Source: Neoceratodus forsteri (taxonomy: Eukaryota > Chordata > Ceratodontiformes > Ceratodontidae). Taken from it: DNA of 64,000 nt. The stretch covers positions 56,748,001-56,812,000 of the forward strand of contig JADMNL010000028.1 of assembly GCA_016271365.2 (NCBI GenBank), read 5' to 3'. Each line of letters opens with the position of its first letter. Positions within the stretch are counted from its first letter, which is position 1. The notes under the pieces were generated by a model, which made no database searches, was not told where the DNA came from, and saw nothing but the letters and a program-made list of their open reading frames with translations. The position numbers and the translations under genes were made by a program. Shown here in pieces: positions 32,838-43,640 of the stretch.

Positions 32838-32971
32838 ATCATAGCAAGGGTTTCACTTCAGAGTTGCCCACAAGCTTCTTATTAAGTGTTCAGAACTTGG
32901 CTAAGGTAAGATATTGTATCCACTTTCAGGACAGCAATGTTCCTGCTATTTATTTTGATGTTTTCGCTCCG
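32838..32971 (+). CDS. Candidate exon 1 of a small secreted-protein gene, copy 1
   Basis: About 30 bp after a TATA-like box, a putative 5' leader runs to ATG at 32937. The short frame encodes MFLLFILMFSL, a hydrophobic stretch that looks like the start of a signal peptide, and meets a donor-like G|GTAAAC at 32971/32972 (intron phase 2). Read through unspliced, it ends at TAA (32973-32975) after 12 codons. A GTAAGAT...CTTTCAG pair upstream of the ATG is only about 25 bp apart, too short for a vertebrate intron. The same layout recurs at 48049 and 63838. I do not recognise the gene. A CR1 insertion follows downstream, and the matching terminal exon may be at 34502. Confidence 0.3.
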
Positions 32972-33170
32972 GTAAACATCTGTAAGTGGCACCAGCTCTG
33001 TCACAGCCACTCTGGGTGGCATCTGTGGAAGTCTCCAGTTTGGATATATATTTAGCTAGCCAATCAACTTTGGGTTTATTTAAGTATTTCTGGGGTTAGT
33101 TCACTACCTGCTTATCATGTATGGATATATAATTTGGTGTTAATATGTTACATATCAATACCAAAAAGCA

Positions 33171-34335
33171 TAACAAAAACAAAAGAAAAAGTATTGGGAA
33201 GATAACAAATAGCTGTCCTAAGCAGGCAGTAGATTGAGGAGGGAAACAGACACGATGGGAGTGGTACAGTGCAGTGGTTGTGGAGGAGCTGTCTTCGGGG
33301 AGACATTCAGGAGGCTGTGATGCTGCCCTATCTGCAGACTTCTCTCTGGGCTGAGGGAGGAGATTGCCCTTCTCCGAGCAGAGCTGGCCAAGGTCAAGGC
33401 AGCATCCACCCCCAACCAGAGATCAGCAGGTCCACAACCTGTACCTCAAAGAATGCCCAGGAAAAAAGTGATTGGACTATGGTGGGCTCAGGGAGGGTGA
33501 TGGGGGCAAGAACATCCCTCAACTGGTCCTGCTTAGCAACTCCTACACTGTTTTGGAGGAATGGGAAAGCCCCACTCAGAAACCTGAGGTTAGGATCAGG
33601 GAGGATGGGAGGGTCCTCCAAGATGAAGCCTCGGGGAAGGAAGGCAGCAGTCCGTAGAGGAGGGGGAAGCTTCTCTTAGTGAGGGACTCCATTGCACAGG
33701 AAGTGGAGATAGGGACACCTAGCAGTGTAGAGAGGGAGGTCAAGTGCATCCCTGGAAGAACTGCATGGAGGAATGGGATACAGATCAATAGGATTGCGAG
33801 GGCAATAGCTAGGAAGGAGCAAGCTGAATGTCATTGTCCACCTGGGGAACAATGACATGACCAGGAGAAGTTTGGAGTTAGCCAGAGTCCAGGAGGTTTT
33901 CATGAAGCTAGGGGGAAATCTAAAATAGATACCACGCTCCATCTCATTCTTGAAGGTGCTGCCTGTCCAGAGCACAGGGCAAGCTAGGGCACTCCACAGC
34001 CATACTTTCAACTCCTGGTTGAAGGACTGGTGTGGAAGGGAGGGTTTGGCTTATGGATAGGTGACTGAGGCTCAGGGGTAATGTTAGGAAGTACTTTTTC
34101 ACTGAGATGGTGGTGGGGTCATGGAACAGCCTTCCAGCAGAAGTGGTGGATATGAAAACAATACGGAGTTTCAGTTGTGCATGGAACAGACATAAGGGTA
34201 TCCTGGAGTTTTGCAGAGCAGGAGAACTGCAGTTCAACTAGAATCTGGGGTTGCAGCAGTGTGTAGGGAAATGGGCAGATTAGGTGAGCCACACGGTCCT
34301 TATCTGCTGACCGATTGCATGTTTCTATTAGGAGA
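33171..34335 (+). mobile_element. CR1 LINE with large internal deletion (shared by units A and B)
   Basis: The 5' part (33254-34060) is CR1 ORF1: CSGCGGAVFGETFRR and CCPICRLLSGLREEI at the N-terminus, then an esterase-like part reduced by stops. At about 34060 it jumps to the 3' terminus (GGGTAATGTTAGGAAGTAC, about 34076) and ends ATTGCATGTTTCTATT at 34335. ORF2 is deleted entirely. The same 5' and 3' junctions with modules H and J occur in unit B (about 48306 and 56847), so the insertion predates duplication of the array. Confidence 0.85.
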
Positions 34336-34344
34336 CCAATGTAA

Positions 34345-34541
34345 TTCAATGAGAAACTAAAAATATTATTCTATCTTTTAAAACAAAAATATATACTTCT
34401 TTTAGCAATAAACTGTGCCTTTTATATGTTTACACTATTGTGGTGCATTTGTTACACTTTACAATTTTTAAACAATTGTCTTCTTTTTTCTTCTTCCCAA
34501 GTAACTTCTGGCTGTGAAAAAAATGTCACCTGCTAGATTAT
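34345..34541 (+). CDS. Candidate terminal exon of the array gene, copy 1 (module J)
   Basis: A pyrimidine tract with TCTTCTTTTTTCTTCTTCCC ends in AAG at 34501, a strong splice-acceptor shape. The following frame (phase 1 entry) reads TSGCEKNVTC and then TAG at 34534-34536; NVT is an N-glycosylation sequon and two Cys are present. Copy 2 (57015-57049) reads TSGCEENVTC. Of the three differences two are silent (ACT/ACA, TCT/TCC) and one changes Lys to Glu, which fits coding sequence but is a tiny sample. An AATAAA lies about 150 bp further on once the SINE is removed. The phase does not match exon 1 (phase 2), so a middle exon would be needed; direct joining gives only a 16-residue peptide. Function unknown. 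Confidence 0.3.
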
Positions 34542-36049
34542 TTATTTATTTATTTTTTATTTTCCCCTTTTTGGCCACTGCCCGCGTTGGAACCCTCAAG
34601 TCCAGTCATGGACCCCGTTGCTTCACCCTCATATGAGTCATACTCCTGATACCCATGGCTTTATGCCCGAGGGTGGGGTCACAGCACCTGGCCTATAGCA
34701 CTGTGAACTTCGGGACAGGTTGGGAGTCAGCCTGGGAACAATGAAAGCAGCGGGGATGGATGTCATCAAGGCCTTGGGCAGCGGTGATTTTTCCCCATGC
34801 AATGACAACCTGCGTTCATCCCATCCCCTGAACATACTGGTGCCGGTTGCTTGCGATGCCCCTGGACTCTGCAAGGGGTCCATCATGTGCCTGGCACTCT
34901 CCACACCCTTCCCTTGAAGAACAATAGCAGTCTGCAGAAAACTTCATCCTTCTCCCCCCGGCTGCCCTCTGATGCCCAAGGTGGAAGGCTAGGTTGTTAG
35001 CCAATGTACCTACTACCTGAGCTCTTCCTTCTAGCTTGCTTGAAAGGACAGAACTAAGAACCTTACCAGAGTAAGGGAAAGGATTAAGACTTTTGGCCAA
35101 GTAGTTTCACTGTGTGTTGTTGTTTTATTTTCTACTCAGAGGATTGTTACTGTTTGTTACTAACATTTTATTGCTTTATTTTTCTCTGATTCAAACTGCT
35201 GTTGCTGGGTATACCTTCTGCTGCATTATTACAAGGTGTGCCTACAGTGTGGCTAACAGATTACTGCTGTAATCTTCTGATTCAAATTGTCTTTTGCAAG
35301 GTATACCTTCTGCTACTGCTTTATTTTTCTCTGTTGCAAAGTGTTTCTTACAGGATATCTTCAGTGAAATTATTACAGGTGGTGCTTAAATATTTGTGAC
35401 TTTTATCATTAGGCTAAGCAAAATTACTGTTTACCCCTATTTTATTTATTTCTTTTTTGCTGAAAAGGTTTTTTTGTCTCAGAGGTGTTGCAGTCTCCTT
35501 CTCACATTGAAGACAGGAAGAGTGAGAAAGCAACCACAGCATCCTTAAATCAAGGAGGTTATTTTCTAGACTACACTGAACTGAATTATTACTTTTTGGA
35601 CCTGTGTAAGTAACTAGTATTGATTCTGTTTTTGGGGTGGACTTTTCTTAGTTTTAACTTTAATTTGCCAGGGAGGAACTGCAGCTGGAAGATATCTGCA
35701 GTCAGTTGTGACTAGACCTGTTACTTAGCCTTTATGAAATAGGTGTCTAAAAGGAAGGAAGGCACTCCCCGTAGTGGAGGATAAGAGTTGTAGGTGATTG
35801 TTTCTGGACAGCATAGGATTACTCCACCCACCCTTCCCGACTTCCCCTCACCCCACCCACCCCAAGCACATGACTTCCTTTATAGCAGGTTCTCTGACAT
35901 CACTTCCTCAAAACAGCTAACAACATACACCTGTTCATATCCTTAAAGGCACAGCACACTGAATAGGGGGTAGAGACACTCACAAGCTTGCACACACTAA
36001 AACAAGAACAAAAAACATAAAAGCATCTGTAACTGGAAGGGACACAGAC

Positions 36050-37014
36050 ATGTGGGGAGTGGTGCAATGCACTGGCTGTGGAGCTACAGTCTTCTGGGAG
36101 ACATTCTGGAAACTGTGTTGCTGCCCTATTTGTAGGCACCTCTCTGGTCTGAGGGAGGAGGTTGTTCCTCTCCATGCTGACCTGGCAAGGATTCTGGAAA
36201 CCTGCTCCCCCACCCAGGGGCCACCCAGGCCACTGCCACTACCTCAGAAGTTGCCAAGAAAGAGGAGTGGTTGGACCGCGGTGGGCTCAGGGAGGGTGAG
36301 GGTGGTGGAACAGATGTGCATCCTTCCAGGTGTGCATCTCCACAATTCATTTGCCACTCTTGTGAAGCATGGTTCCTCTCTGGAACCATGCTTCACCAGA
36401 GTGGCAAATGAATTGTGGAGGCACCTGCAGTTGAGAGGAAGGAGGATGCTGAGAACTTCCACAATGGAGACCCACAGGAGGGTGGCCCAGGACCCCATAG
36501 GGGAAGGAAAAAACTCCTGGTGGGGGACTCACTTGTTGGGGGGGTTGAACTGGGGGGGGAGGGCAAAGGGAGGTAAGGTGCCTGCCCAGTGCCAAGGCTT
36601 GGAGGGACAGGAGATGAATCCTCAGGACCGTGGGAGCAGTGGCAAGGGGGAGGGAGGGAGATGGATGTCATTATCCACCTAGGGATGAATGACCTGGCTG
36701 AGAATGGGATCAGAGCAGTGCAGTAGGAGTTTGTGGAGGTGGGGAGGGGCCTTAGACAAGTAGCACACATGGTAACTTTCTCAGAAGTGCTACCTGTCTA
36801 TGGCATGAATGAGGCTAGGGCACTCCACACCACGGGATTCAATGACAGGTTGAAAAGCTGGTGCAGAGCTCAGGGATTTGGCTTCATTGGGGACTGGGGT
36901 GCCACCTGGAGGGATGCAGGCCTATACAGGTGTGATAGTTTGCATCTATCCTGGAGGGGAACCAGGATCCTAGGTGATAGGTTTAAATGCTTCAGTGGCA
37001 AGTATTTAAACTAG
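36050..37014 (+). pseudogene. CR1 ORF1: zinc-finger-like N-terminus plus SGNH (GDSL) esterase domain
   Basis: Start ATG at 36050. The N-terminus has CTGCGATVFWETFW and CCCPICRHLSGLREEV, a C-x2-C...C-x2-C pair followed by a Leu-rich helix, as in CR1 ORF1. After a frameshift the esterase blocks follow: KLLVGDSLVGG with GDSL at 36523-36534 (nucleophile Ser), HLGMNDL with the G-x-N-D block at 36682-36693, and DSLHLSWRGT with Asp at 36934 and His at 36943. These are blocks I, III and V of SGNH hydrolases; the last includes the catalytic Asp-x-x-His. Total span of 321 codons fits the family. A TAG after the third block and the frameshift inactivate it. ORF1 protein binds LINE RNA; the esterase's role is not settled. 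Confidence 0.85.
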
Positions 37015-37194
37015 ACAAGGGGGGAGGCACTGAAGAGGAGAAGGGAAATCCTAGTCCCCCCCCCCAAAAAAACTCAGGGTAATTAGTGAGGTAAACACCA
37101 AAATAGAACAGTCAATAGGGAGAAGAGCAGGGGTAAATGGAGAAAAAGACAAAGGCAGTAGGGACAGGGATGGGGCAAAAAGAAATAAAGCCAT

Positions 37195-39336
37195 AAAAAA
37201 ATGGAGGGTAATGAGTACCAATGCCCATAGTCTAGGTAAAAAGCTCCCTGAAATGGTGGCCTTGATGGAAGAGGGATGCCTGGATATTGTGGCAGTCACA
37301 GAAACATGGTACACAGAGAACCATGACTAGGATGTCAACATACCAGGGTACACAATCTACAAGAGGGACAGGGAGGGAAGAAGAGGAGGAGGAGGAGGAG
37401 GAGGAGATTTCTATGTAAGGGAAGGGATAAAACCAACAGAACTAAAGGGTAAACAGGAAGGAGAGGAGGCACTGTGGGTCACCCAGGAGACTGGAAATGG
37501 TTCCACAATAGGCGCAGGGGTTGTATACAGACCCCCATCTCAGAGGGAGGAAATGGACAAAGAAATGATAGAAGGCATCCTTGGGATGGCAGAGAAAGGG
37601 GAGATATTGCTGATGGGGGGACCTGAATATGCCAGATGTTGACTGGAGCACCTTGGTTGCAGCCACATCCAAGAGCAGGGCCATTCTCGATGCTCTACAG
37701 GAGGCATGCCTCAGACAGCTAGCTTTGGAACCCACTCGAGAGAGAGCAATCTTAGACCTGGTACTCTCAAATGGGGATGGAGAGAGGATCTCTGATCTTT
37801 AAGTGGGTAGCCATCTGGGAACAAGCAACCACCAAACAGTGTGGTTCACGATAAACTTAGCTGTAGAGTCAAGCCACACAAAAGTGAAGGTATTGGACTT
37901 CAGGAGGGCTGATTTTGCCAAAATGGGAGAGTGCCTCAGAAAAGCACTAGCAAACAGGCAAGGAAGTGGGGTGGAACAACAATGGGGAAACATCAAAACC
38001 GCCATCACAGAGGCAACAAGTCTTTGTGTGAAGCAAATAAACAAATCAAAATGAAAGAAAAAATCACTATGGTTCTCAAAAGAAGTGGCGGGGAAGGTAA
38101 GGGAAGAAAGATAACATTTAGGAACTATAAGGAAACAAAGACGGAGACAGAGAACTGTACCAGTTAAAGCAGAAGAAAGCAGGTAAGGCAGTCAGAATAG
38201 CAAAGGCCCAAACTGAGGAAAAGATAGCCAACCTAGAGTTAAGCGGGATAAACCTTTATAGGTACATTGGGGAGCAAAGAAAGACTAAGGCAGAGATACC
38301 GAGGCTGAACGAAGAAGAAGGTGGTTGGGCAGACAGCGACAGTGAAAAAGCAGGGACACTGAACGAATACTTCTGTTTAGTATTCACAATGGAAAAGCAG
38401 GGGAAATACCTAATCCGGTCAATAGAAGCACCCTGGATAGGGGGTTGATATTAGTCCTTTCACAGAAGAAAGGGTTCTGAAAGAACTCTTAAAACTGAAG
38501 GTGGATAAAGTGATGGGGCCTGATGGGATTCACCCCAGAATTTTAAAAGAACTAAGGGAAGAACTAGTAACACCGATGACTACCCTTTTTAATAAATCAT
38601 GGGAGGATGGGGTGGTACCTGAGGACTGGAGGAGGGCGGATGTGATTCCCCTTCACAAAAGTGAGAGCAAGACAAAGGCAGGAAACTACAGACCTGTCAG
38701 TTTGACTTCAGTGGTAGGAAAAATGATGGAATTACTTCTGAAGGAAAGAATTGTTGAGTACCTAGAGGCCAGTGTCGTGTCAGACAAATCTAATTGATTT
38801 CTTTGACTGGATGACCAAAGCAGTAGACCAGGGAGGGGCTGTGGACATGGCCTACCTAGATTTTAGCAAGGCATTTGACACAGTGCCGCACAAAAGATTA
38901 ATAAACAAATTAGCCAGCCTGGGAGTGGGTCCTAGGGTGAGAGTGGGTCCTAGGGTGGCAACCTGGGTAAAACACTGGTTGGACAACAGGACACAGCACG
39001 TAATAGTAAATGGAGTCCACAGTGAAGAAAGGAGGGTTACTAGTGGGGTATCACAGGGTTCAGTACTGGGGCCAGTCCTTTTTAATGTCTTTATAAATGA
39101 CACTGCAGAGGGACTGGAAGGGAAAGTATGTCTCTTTGCAGATGACACAAAGATCTGCAACAGGGTTGATACACAAGGTGGGGTGGAAAGGATGAAATGG
39201 GACTTGGCAAGGATGGAGGAATGGTAAAATTTATGGCAGCTTAGATTGAATGCAAAAAAGTGCAAAGTAATGCACCTGGGAAACAAAAACCCAGGGGAAG
39301 AGTACACAATGGGAGGTGAGATACTGACAACAACAA
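37195..39336 (+). pseudogene. CR1 ORF2 first part: APE endonuclease and reverse transcriptase
   Basis: The endonuclease begins NAHSLGKKLPEMVALMEE, DIVAVTETWYTENH and continues, with stops, to VVYRPPSQREEMDKE and LLMGGPEYAR (a decayed GDFN block). A GGA microsatellite (37379-37407) has expanded inside it. RT pieces are VMGPDGIHPRILKEL, NYRPVSLTSVVGKMME (38501-38797), then after a frameshift AYLDFSKAFDTVPHKRLINK (motif A), VTSGVSQGSVLGPVLFNVFI and CLFADDTKICNRV with the catalytic FADD at 39135-39146. The Pro of GVPQG is Ser here. The frame breaks at a TAA before the P element enters at 39337. It drives target-primed reverse transcription in intact copies. Confidence 0.9.
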
Positions 39337-42300
39337 CAAGCATTTGTCAATGCCGAATGTTTGCTTGCTGGCATTGGCAGTGGTAGTGTAGAAGTTACAG
39401 AGCTGTATAATAGGAATGGCAGTGAAGTATTGAACTGAAGCCAACCCCACCACCACCCTGCAGAGAGTGACAGGCATTGGGGTGTGACTTTGGGTCATCA
39501 GGCATAATGGCCACGCCATTTCAGTACACCCCACTCTGCAGACACTGGCAAGTGTCACGGTGTTCCTTTGGGACTTTGGTCCTTATGCGCACCCCATTCC
39601 ATTAGGAAATACAGTGGGATGGGTGCGATATAGGAGAATGGGTGAACTTTTGGGGCCGAAGAGTCCAAGGCATACCTCAATGCTTCTCACTGGGTGCAGG
39701 GTGTGGAATGGTATGAGCATCACAGGCAAGAATCCCAAGTCACATCCCTGATGCCTGTCATTCTCTACAGGGTTGGGCATTATGGTTGGAAACCCTAATA
39801 CTTCAGGCATTCATTGGTATTTTCACTCCAAATGTTCAACATGTTTTTTTCTGACCCCACCTCATGAACAGGGGGAATATCAGTTTCTTAGCCGAAAGCT
39901 GCTTATGCACAGCGACTACGGCATTTAGCACCACAGGTGCAAAAACATTCCGAACAGGATGTAAAAAATAACAGCTGTACTGTTCATGGGGAGGTGTAAA
40001 AAATGGCAATGTTGTAAATCTGCAGTAAAAATATTTAAAAAAATGGTGAAGTCATGAGCGTACATAGAAACTGTGCAACACACACCCATAATATAATAAG
40101 GTTGGGGATTTTTTTACAGCAGATTGTCAACTCAGGCATTTTGGTGCCTCCGATCATGAACAGTGTCACTGTGATTTTCTTTATCTGTCCCGAACAATAA
40201 TTTCCCACAGCGACCACACATCTCTGTGCTGAAAGTGTGAAAACACACTTCGGCCATGTTGTGAAAAATGACAGCTGTACTGTAAATAAGGCAGTGTGGA
40301 AAAATGCCACTGGTGAAAATCTGGACTTAAAATATTACAAAGTCATGAACTAACGAGGGTGCGTGGAAACTGCGCAATGCTCCCTCGTAACACAGTCATT
40401 TATGGACTTTTGTCACAAATTTTCAACATAGCCATTTTAAGACCTCTGCTCATGAACAGTGTAACTGTGATTTTCTTAATCTGTCCCAAACATTGCTTTC
40501 ACACACCAACAGCACCATTGAATGCGCTACATGACGAAACACATTTTGGGCAAGATGTGAAAATATACAGCTGTACTGCTCATAAGGAGGTGTGGTAAAA
40601 TGGCAATGTTGGAAAATCTGAGTGTAAATATTGAAAATTCGCAAACTACGGCGTCACGTAGGAACACTGGCGCACGCTCGTAAAACAGTCATTTTTGGAA
40701 TTTTTTCACCAAATTTTTAACATAGCCATTTTAAGACCTCTGCTCATGAACAGTGTCACTGTGATTTTCTTAATTTGTCCCGTACATTGATTTAGCACAC
40801 CGACTGCACCATTAATGCGCTACATGGGCGGAAACACGTTTTGGTGAGATGTGAAAATGACAGCTGTACTACTTATAAGAAGGTGTGGTAAAATAGCAAT
40901 GTTGAAAATCTGGGTAATATTGAAAATTTGCAAACTTCTGGCGATGCGTGGGAACTGTAGCATGCAGCTAAATAAAACAATCGTTTTGAAATTTTTCCAC
41001 CAAATTTTCAAAATAGGCTTCTTGAGAGCCCACCTTATGAACACTGGCCATGTCATTTCACTAAATCGGTCCCGAAAGGTGATTTTGCGCAGTGACTGCG
41101 AAATCACCCTTTGGGCCCCAATAACGCCATGACAGTGACATCATTCATGAGAAGGGGTCCCAAAAACCCCATGTTGAAAATTTGGTGCAAAAATTCCAAA
41201 AAATGCCTGAGACATGCAACAAAGTTGAAAACCCCTTATCTAGCCCATTATACAGCTTACCGGCATTTCCTCCGTTCGCGGTCGGCTTTGAAGAGTGCAG
41301 ACGTGTTCCTGGTCCACCGAAGATCATCGTGTCAAGGTCCAGAGGTAAGTATGGGGGGGGTGTGGGGAGGCAGGTGCCAGTGGGTGGGTGCAGGTTGTGG
41401 GAGGGGCCAGGAGACACGTGGGACCATTTTTTCTTTACAGGTGTTCTTTTTGTTTCCAATGACTACGCGGGACGTTTGCCACGCTGGGGTGGGCTCCCAG
41501 CATGGCACAAGGACAGTTGGGGGGGCATTCAGCCAATGGGGGATTGGGTACCCCTGTCGCCCAAAACATCGATTGCCATGCTGGGGGGGGAGTTCCCAGC
41601 GTGGCACCCAGTACTGAGGGGGTGAGGACAGTGGAGCCAACGGGGGATTGAGCACCCCTATATCATGAGCTGCCACGCTGGGGTGGGCACCCAGCATGGC
41701 ATTTGGAAGGCTTTTGGGGGCGGGGGGAGCACAGCACAGCCAACGGGGGATTGGGCACCCCATCAGCTATACAGTGTGCTGCGGGGCGCAGAGGCCTATG
41801 CAGGTGTGTGGGGGGAAGCCAAGCATGAGCAAGCAATATCTTATCACTGCTCACTGAAGCCGTAGCTCCCCTTTGAACTGTATGCCACTGCATTTTGGAG
41901 CTTGTCATAGACTGCTCCATCATGCATTGGCTTACAGGGACCGTGCCTGCCAACACACTGATTGAATTGGAAGAGCGGGTGACACACCTCTGAAATCTCG
42001 GATGATGGCACTATGTTTCTTGCAGATGCGTGCAAGCAAACATAATAAATGTATCTTCATTTTTGAAGACCGTTTTTTTTGTGCGTGCATGTGTGACGTA
42101 TGAATGAGGGATCCACTCACTGTAGATCAAGGGAGGATGTGAAATGGTGCAGGTACATGGGGGGGTGAACAAAGTGGTAGACAGTAAGCCCTACCTGAGC
42201 TTCAGGCTGATGTTGCACAGCTGGACTAAGGCACAAGTACCCACGGCATGTTCTTATAGTCCTCATTTATATGTCCATTTATGTTCTTACAGCGCTGATT

Positions 42301-43022
42301 GCCTAACTGAGCCAAGATGTAAAACAGATACTAAAATGTCAGGTTTATTTCAGGTGACCAGGATCTTAGTGGGGAGAGGGGGAAAGTGAAACAATGTCCT
42401 GAGAATGTGCTTAAACTTATTAACCGTTGCTGTGCCACGGAGTGATACACCAGTCCAGAATCCCTATATGTTCAAATTATGTTTTGCAGCCTAAAGGTGC
42501 TTAGGTGGATTGGCATTTACATTACTCAGCGGCAAATCTTTTTCATACTTTTTTTGATCATCAGTTAAGATATAACCACTAACTGATAAGACACTTGAGG
42601 TGTTTTTTCTGGAGGATTAGAACCCATGGAGTCCATGAAGGTGTGCTTTGGAGAGCTGGCGTGTGTAAGGACTGTTAGGCACCCACACATTTTGGTGGTC
42701 CTGCTTTGGCAGGGAACAGTTTATTAAAGTAATGATGTGTGGCTTGTCTCTCTAAGCTAGACAAGACTACACCATCCTATCAGGCAACTGACACAGTTGA
42801 TCTGTGTGTGTGTGTGGGGGGAGGAGCTGCTCACTGAAGCGTAGCTCCCTCTTTCAACTGTATGCCACTGCATTTTCAACTGCTGTCATAGACAGCTTCA
42901 GCAGTGATTGGAGAACTATGACCACACCTGCAAACACACTGACTGAATTGGAAGATGCTGATACACCTCTGAAAAACTCAGATGATGGCACTATGTTTCT
43001 TGCACATGCGTGCAAGCAAACA
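39337..43022 (+). mobile_element. Family P palindromic DNA element, copy B (3.69 kb)
   Basis: The left end is CAAGCATTTGTCAATGCCGA followed by ATGTTTGCTTGC; the right end is GTGCAAGCAAACA, the inverse of GTTTGCTTGC. The interior is a roughly 310-bp palindrome (39455-39800), then four palindromic units of about 297 bp (39830-41170), an exon-like segment with splice donor (41230-41347), three tandem units of about 105-120 bp (41470-41770), and a right terminus present twice (41848-42042 and 42827-43022). TAA follows at 43023-43025, and CAA precedes at 39334-39336. It interrupts CR1 ORF2. No transposase was recognised. Confidence 0.75.
41228..41345 (+). other. Exon-like segment with splice donor in P copy B
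   Basis: The segment TTACCGGCATTTCCTCCGTT ... GACGTGTTCCTGGTCCACCG ends CCAGAG|GTAAGTATGG. Copies C (62620-62706, GTGAGTATGG) and D (5260-5118 on the minus strand, GTAAGTATG) keep both the segment and the donor at the same position. The frame FAVGFEECRRVPGPPKIIV is open in copy B. This may be the first exon of an element-borne gene. I cannot identify the protein. Confidence 0.35.
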
Positions 43023-43025
43023 TAA

Positions 43026-43640
43026 AAATGGAAAGGGACCTGGGGGTAGTCATATCAGACAACCTAAAGGTGGGCCAGCAATGTGAGAAGGCAGTAAGGA
43101 GGGCTGGGGGAATACCGTGATGCATAGGGAGAGGCATCACCAGTAGAAAACAGGAAGTTGTTGGCCCTCTGTACAGACAGTTGGTAAGACCACATCTGGA
43201 GTACTGTGTACAGTTCTGGACACCCAATCTCCACAAAGGGATAGACAGGGTGGAGGCTGTCCAGAGGAGGGCAACCAAAATGATGCAGGGTCTGCATCAG
43301 AAGACATACGAAGAAAGACTAAAGGAACTAAAGATGTATAGCCTCGAGGAAAGGAGGGAGAAGGAGGACATGATAGAAACTTTCAAATACCTTAAGGGAA
43401 GCAACAAAGTCCAAGAGGGTAGCATTTTTCAGAAAAAGAGATGTGCAAAAACAAGGGGACACAATTTGATGACGGGGAGGGACAGCTCAGAGGTAATGTG
43501 AGGAAGTATTTCTTCACAGAGAGGGTTGTGGATACATGGAACAGCCTTCCTGAGGAGGTCATAGAGTCAAAAACAGTGGGGGAATTCAAGAATGCATGGG
43601 ACAGACATAAGGCAGTCCTAGTGGGGGGTAGGAGGAAGTA
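43026..43640 (+). pseudogene. CR1 ORF2 C-terminal part, resuming after the P element
   Basis: Directly after the right end of the P element the LINE protein resumes: MERDLGVVISDNLKVGQQCE, then LVRPHLEYCVQFWTPNLHKG, QRRATKMMQGLHQKTYEERL and KYFFTERVVDTWNSLPEEVI. This is the conserved thumb and C-terminal region of CR1 ORF2. It is followed by the 3' UTR with CTTATCTGCTGTCACATTCT and the tail. It proves that 37195-39336 and this piece were once one gene. Confidence 0.9.

Larger units (their letters stand above)
31621..33170 (+). repeat. Module H, copy 1 (tandem-array unit A)
   Basis: A roughly 1.55-kb single-copy-like module present three times in the window (31621, 46722, 59922) in the same orientation and context, always between a G2 element and a CR1 or its insertion site. 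It contains a conserved first part (31621-32300) of unknown role, and a second part (32690-33060) with promoter and exon-like features described separately. Divergence between copies is low, a few percent by eye, and most differences are substitutions. Confidence 0.85.

Noticed and set aside
32895..32930. A tiny intron in the H leader (GGTAAGAT...TTTCAGG)
   Set aside because: Donor and acceptor are only about 25 bp apart, below the size vertebrate spliceosomes normally remove.
40035..41107. Several 80-95-codon frames on both strands
   Set aside because: They are alternate readings of the palindromic units of about 297 bp. The same peptides reappear on opposite strands because the DNA is self-complementary.
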